From NCBI GenBank assembly GCA_030680075.1, contig JAUXWR010000148.1, forward strand, positions 62,001-126,000: a stretch of DNA of 64,000 bases. Direction: 5' to 3'. The stretch is from Legionella sp. Its GTDB lineage: Bacteria; Pseudomonadota; Gammaproteobacteria; Legionellales; Legionellaceae. Under the pieces are notes generated by a model that made no database searches, was not told the DNA's origin, and saw only the letters and a list, made by a program, of their open reading frames with translations. Position numbers and translations under genes: made by a program. Of this stretch, positions 37,920-46,508 are shown in pieces (position 1 is the first letter of the stretch; every line of letters starts with the position of its first letter).

Positions 37920-40478
37920 TTAAGTAATGGTTGAAAGCGATTTAAAATTATCTCCATTGTTATTGTGTTCATCTCGGAGTATTGAGCGAATATCCAACTT
38001 CGAATTAGACGGTGTTTTTTCACGTCTGTTAAGGGCGTTGGAAAAAATTGATGAGAAATTTAATCGCTCGCTTTTCTCTTCCAAAATAGGACGTTCTGGA
38101 ATAACCGTTTCGATGACTCCATTAAATTCATCATGAGCGAAAATAGACTCCTCTGTTTCGCACAGTAATAGCATCAGACGAGACCACGTTCTTTCAACTT
38201 CTGAATCTGGAAGTTGTTGTTTAATCTCTTGTAATAATTCCTCTGAATTAAGACGGGTTTGATTGATTAAAATGACCCGTCTTCCTCCTTCATCATGGGC
38301 ATAATTTATCACACGGATAAGTTGATGGATGATGGTTGAATCTACTATTTTTCCAAAAAAAAATGTGTCGGATTCTATTATTTCAAGTGCTATTGTTTTA
38401 TAGAGAGTTTTTTCAAAATTTGCGGAATTAACTGTAAAATACGATTCAGTATATTTAGCCTTGCCATTTATTGATGTTTCACTTTCACCAGTTCTTTGCA
38501 CACGAATCCATTGCTTTTGTACTGGGCGCAATTTATGGTAAGCGCTGCAATTTATGCTGCCATTGTGCCTCACTTCCACACGTATAGGCACTAATTGTTC
38601 GTAATCATAAAAAGCCGGAACCAGCTCAATTGGTCCTAGCGTATTTTCTTTGTTTTTCCAGACCGAATCACTGACAATAGCCCCTATGGATTGACCTTCT
38701 CGTCTTGAACGTAAACTCTCGCCTGCCAAATCTGTTTTATGCAGCCAGTTTTGATATTGTAAAGAATTGTAATCATTGAACGGTGGATAGTGATACCCAT
38801 CCAATTTATGGCCATAACATTGCTCAAAATTAATGGTCTTGTTGGAGGTGATAAACAGGCCTTTGCCTCCCTGTTGGACATACCAGGAATACATTTTCTC
38901 AAGTAATAAATTACCGCTGAAGCCTGAGAGATTATCATCATCCAGAAATACGGCGTCAAGATCGCTCTCTAATAGATGGTCGATTTCGAGGCTGCAATTA
39001 TCAAGATCGTTGATGCTTTGCACCTTATCGGCCCATCCACGTACCATTACCTCGGAAATCCACGCAACTCTTTTGCCTCTGGTAGCTAATTCCTTCGCAG
39101 CGCAAACGGCTGATGCAGTTTTACCCACGCCTGCTTTACCCGTTAATATTACCAATGTGGATTCGCCTGCTATCACTTTTTGGCAAAATTGTTTACTGAT
39201 TTTCATTAAGTCTTTTTGTTGGGGAGTGTCTTGTTGAAAGCTTGAAAAATCCATTGATGTTTTATTTTCAAATGGAATTACATCGAGTAACTCCATTGGC
39301 ATCAGAGAGTAGTCAACCGGTTGAAACAAATAGTCATTCTCTACAGGCTCTATGCGATGTTCCATGCACTGCAACCAGGTTGAAAATTTATGAAGATCAA
39401 AAGTAAATTCGAAGGCTGAATTGTGTTTTACCTGAAGAAATTCGTCTTGTGAAAGTGTTTTATCGCGTAATTTTTTCGCCTTTTTAATTAGTTGGTCATA
39501 GGTTTGACGAAGCCATGGGTGAGACTCTTGTGGAGTCTTGGCATATAGTGATAAACGGTTATCTTCGTAGACTGTTCTGGCCTCATTAAAGGCCTCACGT
39601 AGCAGCTCCAGTATCTGAGATTCTGTTATCCCTCCCATAACTCCCAAATGAGGGTCAAAAATATAATATTGTCCATCAATGATGATACAATTATGACCGT
39701 TAGCGGCTCCTCCAGGGTGCTTCAGCGGATATAAAGGGGTATTTGCAATGTGCTTGAGGGTAACAGAGGGTGTAATTGCTGCCTCTTTTGTAGATAAAAA
39801 AGAGTAGAGCGGGTTTCCAGAATAGGGTTTGCTGCTACTTTTGATGTTATCGTAAACAAGCTGGGTTATGAAAAATGGCGCACGCCCAAAGTATTGGTTA
39901 AATCGCTCATTACCTAACACGTAGCGAATGCCAAACCATAGACTTAATTGGGTAAACATACCACAATCAATAATGGCCGGTCCTTTGACTAATTGATCCA
40001 ATGCTTGAGCGGGTTCCGAGCCTTTATAAATGAGTGAAGATAGTCCATTTTTTAACTGCGCATCCCATTTTGGTGGAGCGAATGTTGTGATATCCGGTTT
40101 TTTAATAGCCACGGCATTGGTACTGTTCCACATCCTGGTTAAATCATTTATATAATGCAGTCCTAAATAATTATTACCGTATATTTCTTCCCGGCTACGC
40201 CCTGATTGATTGTTAGAAGGATTGGAGTTTGCCAATTGAATAAAAATTTTCACCCCTTTTGTGAAGGTTTCATTATCAATAGACTTAGGTTCAGCAAAGT
40301 TTGATAAAATTTCCTCCAATTGAGTTGAGGGTGGTGCTTTTTGTAACGTGCTGAGGTATTCAATTGCCGGATGAATCTGTTCTTCAGTAGAAGATGTAGT
40401 TGACGATGATGGACCAGAAAAAAATTTATGCAATTGGTGAGGGGGGATTAGACCAGTGGGCTCGCTCTTATATGCCAT
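37920..40478 (-). CDS. Papain/transglutaminase-like and P-loop ATPase fusion protein
   Basis: An 852-residue protein, not matched to any named gene. Residues about 150-290 look like a cysteine-protease or transglutaminase-like fold: Cys172 in IIDCGMFTQLSLW, His262 in GHNCIIIDGQYY, Asp275 in FDPHLGV, a plausible Cys-His-Asp triad. Residues about 440-560 form a P-loop ATPase with Walker A GKAGVGKT (447-454), Walker B LDAVFLDDD (507-515) and a sensor-like LFITSNKT, as in DnaC/AFG1-type AAA+ proteins. The last 250 residues are unassigned, and the tail is polar. There is no signal peptide and no membrane segment. Size, domain mix and context suggest a secreted effector; this is inference. Confidence 0.6.
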   Translation of the reverse strand: MAYKSEPTGLIPPHQLHKFFSGPSSSTTSSTEEQIHPAIEYLSTLQKAPPSTQLEEILSNFAEPKSIDNETFTKGVKIFIQLANSNPSNNQSGRSREEIYGNNYLGLHYINDLTRMWNSTNAVAIKKPDITTFAPPKWDAQLKNGLSSLIYKGSEPAQALDQLVKGPAIIDCGMFTQLSLWFGIRYVLGNERFNQYFGRAPFFITQLVYDNIKSSSKPYSGNPLYSFLSTKEAAITPSVTLKHIANTPLYPLKHPGGAANGHNCIIIDGQYYIFDPHLGVMGGITESQILELLREAFNEARTVYEDNRLSLYAKTPQESHPWLRQTYDQLIKKAKKLRDKTLSQDEFLQVKHNSAFEFTFDLHKFSTWLQCMEHRIEPVENDYLFQPVDYSLMPMELLDVIPFENKTSMDFSSFQQDTPQQKDLMKISKQFCQKVIAGESTLVILTGKAGVGKTASAVCAAKELATRGKRVAWISEVMVRGWADKVQSINDLDNCSLEIDHLLESDLDAVFLDDDNLSGFSGNLLLEKMYSWYVQQGGKGLFITSNKTINFEQCYGHKLDGYHYPPFNDYNSLQYQNWLHKTDLAGESLRSRREGQSIGAIVSDSVWKNKENTLGPIELVPAFYDYEQLVPIRVEVRHNGSINCSAYHKLRPVQKQWIRVQRTGESETSINGKAKYTESYFTVNSANFEKTLYKTIALEIIESDTFFFGKIVDSTIIHQLIRVINYAHDEGGRRVILINQTRLNSEELLQEIKQQLPDSEVERTWSRLMLLLCETEESIFAHDEFNGVIETVIPERPILEEKSERLNFSSIFSNALNRREKTPSNSKLDIRSILRDEHNNNGDNFKSLSTIT

Positions 40479-40591
40479 TGCTAAATGCTCTTCAAACTAA
40501 AAGCACGCATAGTAACATAAATTAGTCATGTGTTTAATAATTTTACATTTCTTGGTTTTCTTCAATTACCAGACCCTCAAAGAAATGCCGT

Positions 40592-40669
40592 TCTTTGCGA
40601 ACTTTTATATGAAATTCAGAAAACGTATAGCACTAACTTTTTAGCCTTACCATGATTGAAGCACGCTCT
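40592..40669 (+). repeat. 78-bp dispersed repeat, copy 2
   Basis: Nearly identical to 1207-1284 and of the same length (TCTTTGCGAACTTTTATATG through GAAGCACGCTCT). A REP follows after seven bases, as at the first copy. It lies in the 440-bp gap upstream of the 852-residue protein gene, in which no gene is seen. Confidence 0.75.
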
Positions 40670-40676
40670 AATGGGT

Positions 40677-40742
40677 GTCGTCCCGGAATTTAGAGAGACT
40701 AAACTCGCGCGCTCGTTAAGTCTCTCTAAATTCCGGGACGAC
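40677..40742. repeat. Solitary REP with 24-bp arms
   Basis: A perfect 24-bp inverted repeat, 40677-40700 and 40719-40742, beginning GTCGTCCCGGAATTTAGAGA, with an 18-base loop. It is the single-unit form of the REPIN at 1295-1502. The sequence after it (40751-40800) matches the short repeat at 1511-1559. Confidence 0.85.
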
Positions 40743-40849
40743 AGAGAAGAAGATTCGCGAGTTTACATTACATTGGTTGCCCGATTAGAGGATCGGCCGA
40801 CTATTTTGGCAAAAACTATGTTGGTAGATGTTGCCTGAGCGACGTATTT

Positions 40850-40879
40850 CCCGGATTACGCGTTGCTAATCCGGGCTAC
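40850..40879. repeat. Single arm of the GTAGCC...-type REPIN
   Basis: CCCGGATTACGCGTTGCTAA and the following ten bases match the right arms of the REPINs at 6899-6986 and 46407-46496, with small changes in the middle. No left arm is present, so this is a half element. Confidence 0.65.
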
Positions 40880-40917
40880 TTGGATAGGTTTGATACATCC
40901 GTGTGCTCTAATAATTG

Positions 40918-41835
40918 TCAATTAAATTCATGGGTCAGCGCTGAATCCAATGTTGCAAATTTAAATGAAAAGCCATTTTCAACGAGTCGTTTCGGGACAA
41001 CACGTTGGCCGTTTAGTATTAGGTCTTCGCCCATCTCTCCAAATAGCGCCCGGATAACAATGGCGGGTGTTTTCAATAATAAAGGTCTATGCATTGCTTT
41101 AGCCAATGATTTAGCAAATTGCGCCTGCGTAACCGGATTAGGGGAGGTGAGGTTAAAGACACCGGTGAGTTTCGGATTATTTAAAAGAAATTGATACGCT
41201 TCTATGAGATCATCAATTTGTATCCATGAAATGGTTTGCTTACCGTGCCCCATCACACTACCAAGTCCTGCATAAAACGAAGGCTTTAATTTTTTCAACA
41301 TTCCATCGTTTTTTTGTAATACGACGCCAAAACGTGTAATCGTAACCGGGAGGCCTGCGGTTATTGCGGGTTTGAGCGCTTCTTCCCAGCGTATGCCGAT
41401 TTCACTCATGAAATCGCGAGGCTTTTGATAGTTGATGTAGCTGTCTTCAGCATAAATTTCCTCATCATTTACCTCTTGCATGCCATAAATGCCAATTGCT
41501 GAGGCATTATAGAAATGAGGTTTGGCTGATTGCGCAAGTGCCCAGTTAATAAGGGTCGTAGCCGGGACAATGCGGGAATTAATAATTTTTTCCTTAATAT
41601 TTTCATTCCATCTTGAAGCCGCAATATTATGACCGCATAAGTTGATAACGGCATTGATATCATTGGCATTTAGTGAGGAAAGATTATCCCAGCTAACCCT
41701 CTGGATGGCGGGGGGAAATAGACTCGCCAGTTTCTCTTCATCGCGTCCAAGGACGGTGAGCCGATGACTTTTTTGCAAAGCGCTTACCAGTGCTTGCCCA
41801 ATAAACCCGGAAGCGCCGGCGATAAGTATATTCAT
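40918..41835 (-). CDS. TIGR01777-type NAD-dependent epimerase (YfcH-like)
   Basis: A 305-residue extended SDR protein. The Rossmann motif GASGFIG is at residues 7-13. NLCGHNIAASRWNENIKEKI and the late FGEMGEDLILNGQRVVPKRL are hallmarks of the YfcH/SDR39U1 family. The reaction is unknown; it probably acts on a nucleotide sugar or similar compound with NAD(P). The start at 41835 lies 2 bp after the stop of the next epimerase-like gene, so the two form an operon. Confidence 0.85.
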   Translation of the reverse strand: MNILIAGASGFIGQALVSALQKSHRLTVLGRDEEKLASLFPPAIQRVSWDNLSSLNANDINAVINLCGHNIAASRWNENIKEKIINSRIVPATTLINWALAQSAKPHFYNASAIGIYGMQEVNDEEIYAEDSYINYQKPRDFMSEIGIRWEEALKPAITAGLPVTITRFGVVLQKNDGMLKKLKPSFYAGLGSVMGHGKQTISWIQIDDLIEAYQFLLNNPKLTGVFNLTSPNPVTQAQFAKSLAKAMHRPLLLKTPAIVIRALFGEMGEDLILNGQRVVPKRLVENGFSFKFATLDSALTHEFN

Positions 41836-41837
41836 GA

Positions 41838-42695
41838 TTATTTCTCTTCTTTGGCAAGTGACTCACTAACCGCCTGTGGTAGAGGTGTTAATGATAACGA
41901 AGGGGTAAGAATAGTCTCTAAAGCATCAATTCTCAAGCGCTTGGATGCCTGCAGGTATTCCCGCTTCATCGGGCTTGCTTCTTTTAAAGCTTGCTCAAAA
42001 CTTAATAAAGGTGCGGGCGGCAGTTTAAGAACTTTGGCAACTTCCTGTTGCAGTGAACCCATGGGAGATGGATTACCATCGGCAATATTGAAAACGCCTT
42101 TTGCTTGTGGGGTAAGGGCAAGGAAGGTCGCGATTTTTGCCAGGTCTTTAACATAAATATGATTCGTATAAGGTGCACTCTGCGGCTCAATAATGCCTGT
42201 CTGATTTCTGGCGGCAAGAGTTGGTAGTCGGTCAGGGCCATAAATCCCTGCGATTCGCAAATTTACACCATCAATATTTTTCTCTCTACAAAATGCTTGC
42301 CATTGTTGCTCGGCGTTTAAGCGACGGTATTGTCGGTCATGGGTAAGATGCAAAGGCGCTTGCTCATCTATCCACGCGCCTTGATGATCCCCATATACGG
42401 CACTTGAGCCAAAATAGATGATTTTTGCAGGCTTTAGAGCGGTTTTTTGCAGAAATTCTTGCAAAATCGTGTCATCAATCCCGGTTGCGGGTGGGGGAAT
42501 AAGATAATATATGATGAGATTATTATCATTAATCGCTATCGCCTCGTTGATATCCTGCTTTAGATGCTTTAATCCGCGAATCTTAAAGGCGTTATCAAGA
42601 TGACGAGAGACGGCCGTGACGGGATGTTGTAGGCTCAATAAATAATTGGCGAGGTAAAAACCACAATAACCGTAACCAAGTATTAAATGATGCAT
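41838..42695 (-). CDS. NAD-dependent epimerase-like protein (YeeZ-like)
   Basis: A 285-residue atypical SDR protein. The nucleotide motif is GYGYCG near the start (MHHLILGYGYCGFYLANYL). Later marks are IIYFGSSAVYG with the catalytic-type region, LRIAGIYGPDRLP and NHIYVKDLA. It resembles E. coli YeeZ; the substrate is unknown. Start: the ATG at 42695 with GGAGG upstream. The frame runs on to 42803, but the extra 36 codons mostly translate the MITE at 42717 and are rejected. It is first in a two-gene unit with the YfcH-like gene. Confidence 0.8.
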   Translation of the reverse strand: MHHLILGYGYCGFYLANYLLSLQHPVTAVSRHLDNAFKIRGLKHLKQDINEAIAINDNNLIIYYLIPPPATGIDDTILQEFLQKTALKPAKIIYFGSSAVYGDHQGAWIDEQAPLHLTHDRQYRRLNAEQQWQAFCREKNIDGVNLRIAGIYGPDRLPTLAARNQTGIIEPQSAPYTNHIYVKDLAKIATFLALTPQAKGVFNIADGNPSPMGSLQQEVAKVLKLPPAPLLSFEQALKEASPMKREYLQASKRLRIDALETILTPSLSLTPLPQAVSESLAKEEK

Positions 42696-42716
42696 TGATT
42701 CCTCCATATAATTAAC

Positions 42717-42899
42717 CTTTGCACAGGACAATTTTTTAAATTTCAAAATAGATGCTGTCTTTGCGAACGAAGTGAAGCAATCCAGTGGCCTTGAAAAATC
42801 CAATTAGAGCATCCATTGCCCATAAAGGTCGCTGGATTGCTTCACTTCGTTCGCAAAGACGAGTTATTTACCCGCATTTAAAAATTGTTCTATGCAAAG
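42717..42899. repeat. 183-bp MITE-like element, copy B
   Basis: Terminal inverted repeats of about 24 bp (left CTTTGCACAGGACAATTTTT from 42717, right end at 42876-42899). It has a perfect 27-bp inner inverted repeat (42757-42783 and 42834-42860) containing GAACGAAGTGAAGCAATCC. It is the same length and design as copy A at 5731. It lies between the AddB-like nuclease gene and the YeeZ-like gene and may separate their transcription. Confidence 0.85.
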
Positions 42900-42914
42900 A
42901 TAATTAACGTCGGC

Positions 42915-45443
42915 TTACGCACTTTTAACCGAAAATCGGCACAGGCTTTGGTAATCGCATTGCTGACAGACCGAAGGCGTTACGGGCTTAGGCTCGCAAT
43001 AGCCTTGACGGTATTCTTCGGCAAGTGAATGAAGCTGTTCGCGCCAATGTTCGCGTTCAGAAGCCCAATTTTCATCTTTTTTAATGGGCAAAATCCCCGC
43101 CAATTCCAGTGAATCCTCACTTAACCCCTTGCACGTTAATTGACCTTCTTTCAGGCCTGCAAATAATAACGTTTTTATCGTCTCATCGAGAAGTGCATAA
43201 AGTAAAAGTTGAGGTTCTCGGGGGCGGTCTTCTTTCCAGGGTAAACTGGTGGGTGGGGCGCTTTTGTAGTCAATTACCCATTTTTTACCCTCTGAAACTT
43301 TGTCGAGTCGGTCTATTCGCACATTAAAATTCATGCCTGCTATTGAATGGGTGAATTCTTGCTCGAGGGACTCGATTTCAAAAGGAGGGCGTTTTCTTTC
43401 CCATTCTAGCGCGGCATGGACTAATCGGCGTAGTCGATTCATTTCAATTGCCTGGATGATAGTTGAAAAAGAATGTTTGCGTAAACGTTGATAAGGCTCC
43501 AGGGCTATTTGAATGGCTTCAATAATGATACGGTCCAGGTCACTGGAAGAAAGACTAAGCAATGTTTGTTGATTTTCAAGATTTTTCCACAGTATTTCCA
43601 GCACTTTATGGATAATTTTGCCTCGTTCCAACGCATTGAGGCCATCAGCGACGGCTATTTCTTTTTTAACGTGTAAACGATGAGCGACAAAGGCGCGAAA
43701 AGGGCATTTGGCCTGATTGGCCAATAAGGCTGTTCCTCCGCTGACATTTTCATTTTCAAAAAGTGGAAGCTGATAGTTCTCCGTATAGTTTTCAAGATTT
43801 AACACAGAGTCTTCGTGTTCAATCGGGCGAACGCTAAAAGGCGGCAAATCAGTTAATAAAGGGCAGGGGAGATTGGGCTTATCCTTTGATAAACGCGCAA
43901 AACTAAAGACCCCATTTGCACTGCTATTTTTAAAGCGGTCAATTATTTTTGTCGCTAAAGATAACTCCCGCACAGGGCAGGCATGCGGCATTTGGTTTTC
44001 ATGTTGTAATATGACCGGGATAAATGCTGATAATTTTGTTTTTTGAGGAAGGCATTCATCTGTGAGCCTTGCTACCCATAGGCTGTCAAACGTGCAACCA
44101 GAGGCTTCTAGTAAACCTAAAATTTGCAGGGTTGACGTTTTCTTTTGGGCTTGAAAAATGGTGGTCGTGGTTAAGGTTTCAAAAGCGGCGAGTGCCTGGG
44201 TCTGACTTAATTGCGGTGTGACTAAACCAAGTTCTCTGAATTCATCAAATAAGGCAAGAAAACGTTGATAACATTGATAACTCGCCGAACTAAGCGAGTA
44301 TTCACCGGGAAAACCCAAACGCTTCAAGCGCGTTGTAAAAAGAGCAATCCACTCTTTAATGGAGGCTTCTTCCGGGTATTTTACCAATGAGGTTAATAAT
44401 TTTACCAATTGAGGGGCGGCGGCTCTTGATTCCTTGATAAAGACCGATTGGTCAATGGTGGCCTCTTGCAGTGCAGCACATTCATGAAGCAGTTTTGCGC
44501 GCGATTCCATTTCTGTTTGCGAGTCACCCGTAAAAGGGGAGTAGAGCAAAAGACGGGCTTGATGGTTGCTCAATGTTTCCCCATTCAAATGTAGCCAACA
44601 CAACGCATGCGACACAAGTGAGAACTCATTTAAATTCTGGCCTAAAGAAATATTAAAGAGCGATGAGGGAATGTGTTGTTGCAAAAGCCGCTGCAGTGGT
44701 CGAGCTTGGCTTTGCAAATCGGGAACGACCACGCCAATGCGCTTGTCACCACGCGTCATGCAGTCTTTAATCCAATTAACAAGTTGTTGGTATTCATCGT
44801 TTTCATCATCTGCTGCAAAAAGATGAAATTTTTCAGCCGCAAGGTCATTTTCCACATTAAGGTGCAAAATTGTGCATCCCTCGGTTTGTAAATAGTGTTG
44901 TAAGGCCAGTTGTTGAGGGCTGTAATCGTCAAAGCAATACCAGGCAATCGTGGTCGGTTCAAAGCGGGTTTGTTTATTTAAAAAGAAACTGACGAGTTGA
45001 TCGTCAGTAATAGCCGATAATTGGTCCAAAGCCGATTGAAAATAATGCGCCCACTCCTGAAAAAATCGTGTTTCGGGTGTATAAGAAAAAGAGGGGTGAT
45101 TTAAATCCACCTGCCAACGTTGGCAGCGACTCCAGGCTTCCTGAATTTCGTCTATTAATCCTGGATTAAAGGATACGTTTTGTTTTGTCAGTATTTGCCG
45201 CCATAAATGGCGGATTTGTTGCGAATTGAGAAGAAGAGGGGGGGTGATCGTTGGGTGCACAAAGCTGCATTTTTTAAGCGCCTTTTGCAAAAAATACTGA
45301 TAAGGCATGCAGGCGGGTTTTTCTTGTACGCGTGCGCCCTGAGTTGCAAAGAGAGAAAGCAACTCAGTGGATAGCCGATTATTGGGGGTGATAACAGTGG
45401 CGCCTTCCTGTAATAAGCCAAACAGCCGGGCAGTATTACTCAT
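42915..45443 (-). CDS. AddB/RecB-like PD-(D/E)XK nuclease, probable DNA repair protein
   Basis: An 842-residue protein of the RecB-nuclease superfamily, of the type annotated as probable DNA repair protein. The N-terminal two thirds resemble an inactivated helicase fold as in AddB: no Walker A is visible. The C-terminal nuclease domain has CPFRAF, an upstream Glu/His pair (ERGKIIHKVLE), the DYK motif VIDYKSAPP, and Cys residues CQQCDYQSLC. With the first Cys they could bind a 4Fe-4S cluster as in AddB. The start MSNTARLF at 45443 overlaps the upstream gene by 8 bp. No AddA/UvrD-like helicase gene is adjacent, so its partner is unknown. Confidence 0.8.
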   Translation of the reverse strand: MSNTARLFGLLQEGATVITPNNRLSTELLSLFATQGARVQEKPACMPYQYFLQKALKKCSFVHPTITPPLLLNSQQIRHLWRQILTKQNVSFNPGLIDEIQEAWSRCQRWQVDLNHPSFSYTPETRFFQEWAHYFQSALDQLSAITDDQLVSFFLNKQTRFEPTTIAWYCFDDYSPQQLALQHYLQTEGCTILHLNVENDLAAEKFHLFAADDENDEYQQLVNWIKDCMTRGDKRIGVVVPDLQSQARPLQRLLQQHIPSSLFNISLGQNLNEFSLVSHALCWLHLNGETLSNHQARLLLYSPFTGDSQTEMESRAKLLHECAALQEATIDQSVFIKESRAAAPQLVKLLTSLVKYPEEASIKEWIALFTTRLKRLGFPGEYSLSSASYQCYQRFLALFDEFRELGLVTPQLSQTQALAAFETLTTTTIFQAQKKTSTLQILGLLEASGCTFDSLWVARLTDECLPQKTKLSAFIPVILQHENQMPHACPVRELSLATKIIDRFKNSSANGVFSFARLSKDKPNLPCPLLTDLPPFSVRPIEHEDSVLNLENYTENYQLPLFENENVSGGTALLANQAKCPFRAFVAHRLHVKKEIAVADGLNALERGKIIHKVLEILWKNLENQQTLLSLSSSDLDRIIIEAIQIALEPYQRLRKHSFSTIIQAIEMNRLRRLVHAALEWERKRPPFEIESLEQEFTHSIAGMNFNVRIDRLDKVSEGKKWVIDYKSAPPTSLPWKEDRPREPQLLLYALLDETIKTLLFAGLKEGQLTCKGLSEDSLELAGILPIKKDENWASEREHWREQLHSLAEEYRQGYCEPKPVTPSVCQQCDYQSLCRFSVKSA

Positions 45444-45933
45444 GGCGCGTGTTATTAACAGCCAAGAGGCCTGGTAAAAAATGTTTATTAAAATAAATAG
45501 CCGCAAAACCTGTGAGGGGGATAAGCCATACACCTACTACCAGCGTAACAGAAAGTACTACAAGGCCATAAATAATAAAGTAATCCTGCCACTTTGGGAG
45601 GTGATTTAAAAATGATGCGTCATAAAAATACGAATAAACAAGAACAAATAAACTGATAAATAAAATAGCAATTAAGGCGACAAGGCACCCCCAGAGAAAT
45701 ACACGAAACCAATGGCTTTTTTGAGCGAGTTTTTTTACAAAAAGTCTGCCAAGAATGGCGCCGGCTAGCAGTGCAATAAGAAATGAGGGGAAAAGAGGCA
45801 ACCGCAGGCTATTTTGGAAGGATAACAGTGTATATTTCGTGAAAAGCAAAAATAGTAGCGCATAGATTGCAAAAAAAAGAGTGGCAGCAAATCTCGCCGT
45901 TAAGGCTGATTTTTTATTAATTTCAGATTTCAT
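45436..45933 (-). CDS. Four-helix membrane protein of unknown function
   Basis: A 165-residue inner-membrane protein with four predicted helices (about 13-35, 46-62, 78-103, 120-150) and basic loops near the cytoplasmic side. No domain is recognised. Its 3' end overlaps the start of the nuclease gene by 8 bp, so they are translated from one transcript. What a membrane protein does in front of a nuclease is not clear. Confidence 0.55.
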   Translation of the reverse strand: MKSEINKKSALTARFAATLFFAIYALLFLLFTKYTLLSFQNSLRLPLFPSFLIALLAGAILGRLFVKKLAQKSHWFRVFLWGCLVALIAILFISLFVLVYSYFYDASFLNHLPKWQDYFIIYGLVVLSVTLVVGVWLIPLTGFAAIYFNKHFLPGLLAVNNTRHE

Positions 45934-46028
45934 AGCAGTCTTCTTCGATGTATTGATTTGATGGGGGTACTTAGTGGTGCAGTATGTCGCAAATAGAGGG
46001 TGTCATCAATAAAATTTTGCGGTAAAGC

Positions 46029-46061
46029 AATGCCATTACTCGTTAGATGAGTAATGGCATT
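46029..46061 (-). terminator. Hairpin after the Tyr/Gly-rich lipoprotein gene
   Basis: A perfect 13-bp inverted repeat (AATGCCATTACTC and its complement) with a seven-base loop, 12 bp past the stop of the lipoprotein gene on the minus strand. The following T run is weak, so efficiency is uncertain. Confidence 0.5.
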
Positions 46062-46072
46062 ATCTAAAGAGC

Positions 46073-46324
46073 TTACCAATCACTTACATAAACACTGTTA
46101 TCATAATAATCAGGCGTTCCAGCGTACCAATTGGTATCGTAACCATACCCATAACCGCCGTAGCCGTATACTGGAGCTGTGTAAACGCTAGTTGTTGTAG
46201 CAACATATCCGGTACTGTATCCTGTTCCGTAATAGCCTGTGCCATAAGTGGTATCGACGACAGTACAGCTGCTTAGCATTAATGCAGAACCCAATATACA
46301 TAATGAGACAAGTACTTTTTTCAT
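46073..46324 (-). CDS. Small Tyr/Gly-rich lipoprotein
   Basis: An 83-residue exported lipoprotein. The signal peptide MKKVLVSLCILGSALML leads to the lipobox LSSC. The mature part is low in complexity: TYGTGYYGTGYSTGYV, then YGYGGYGYGY. There is no charged cluster and no known domain. Such proteins often sit in the outer membrane, role unknown. ATG at 46324 is chosen because the signal peptide then starts normally; a longer frame from 46339 adds five residues. Confidence 0.65.
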   Translation of the reverse strand: MKKVLVSLCILGSALMLSSCTVVDTTYGTGYYGTGYSTGYVATTTSVYTAPVYGYGGYGYGYDTNWYAGTPDYYDNSVYVSDW

Positions 46325-46406
46325 GATTCCTTCCTTCAAATAGTACTGACTATTAATTATACATTATGATTTTGAATTAAGCAAAATGAGGCCTGTCATT
46401 TAAATT

Positions 46407-46496
46407 GTAGCCCGGATTAGCGAAAGCGTAATCCGGGATGTTTATGCTCAGGAATGATGCATTTTCCCGGATTACGCTTTCGCTAATCCGGGCTAC
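46407..46496. repeat. REPIN with 31-bp arms, copy 2
   Basis: A perfect 31-bp inverted repeat, 46407-46437 and 46466-46496, beginning GTAGCCCGGATTAGCGAAAG, with a 28-base loop. Same family as 6899-6986. The arms differ between copies, yet in each copy the two arms still match exactly, which points to compensatory change or gene conversion. It lies 12 bp from the methyltransferase stop. Confidence 0.88.
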
Positions 46497-46508
46497 GTCG
46501 GGTTTTAT

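Noticed and set aside
42696..42803. N-terminal extension of the YeeZ-like protein
   Set aside because: The extra codons mostly translate the MITE; the ATG at 42695 has GGAGG and a normal Rossmann start.
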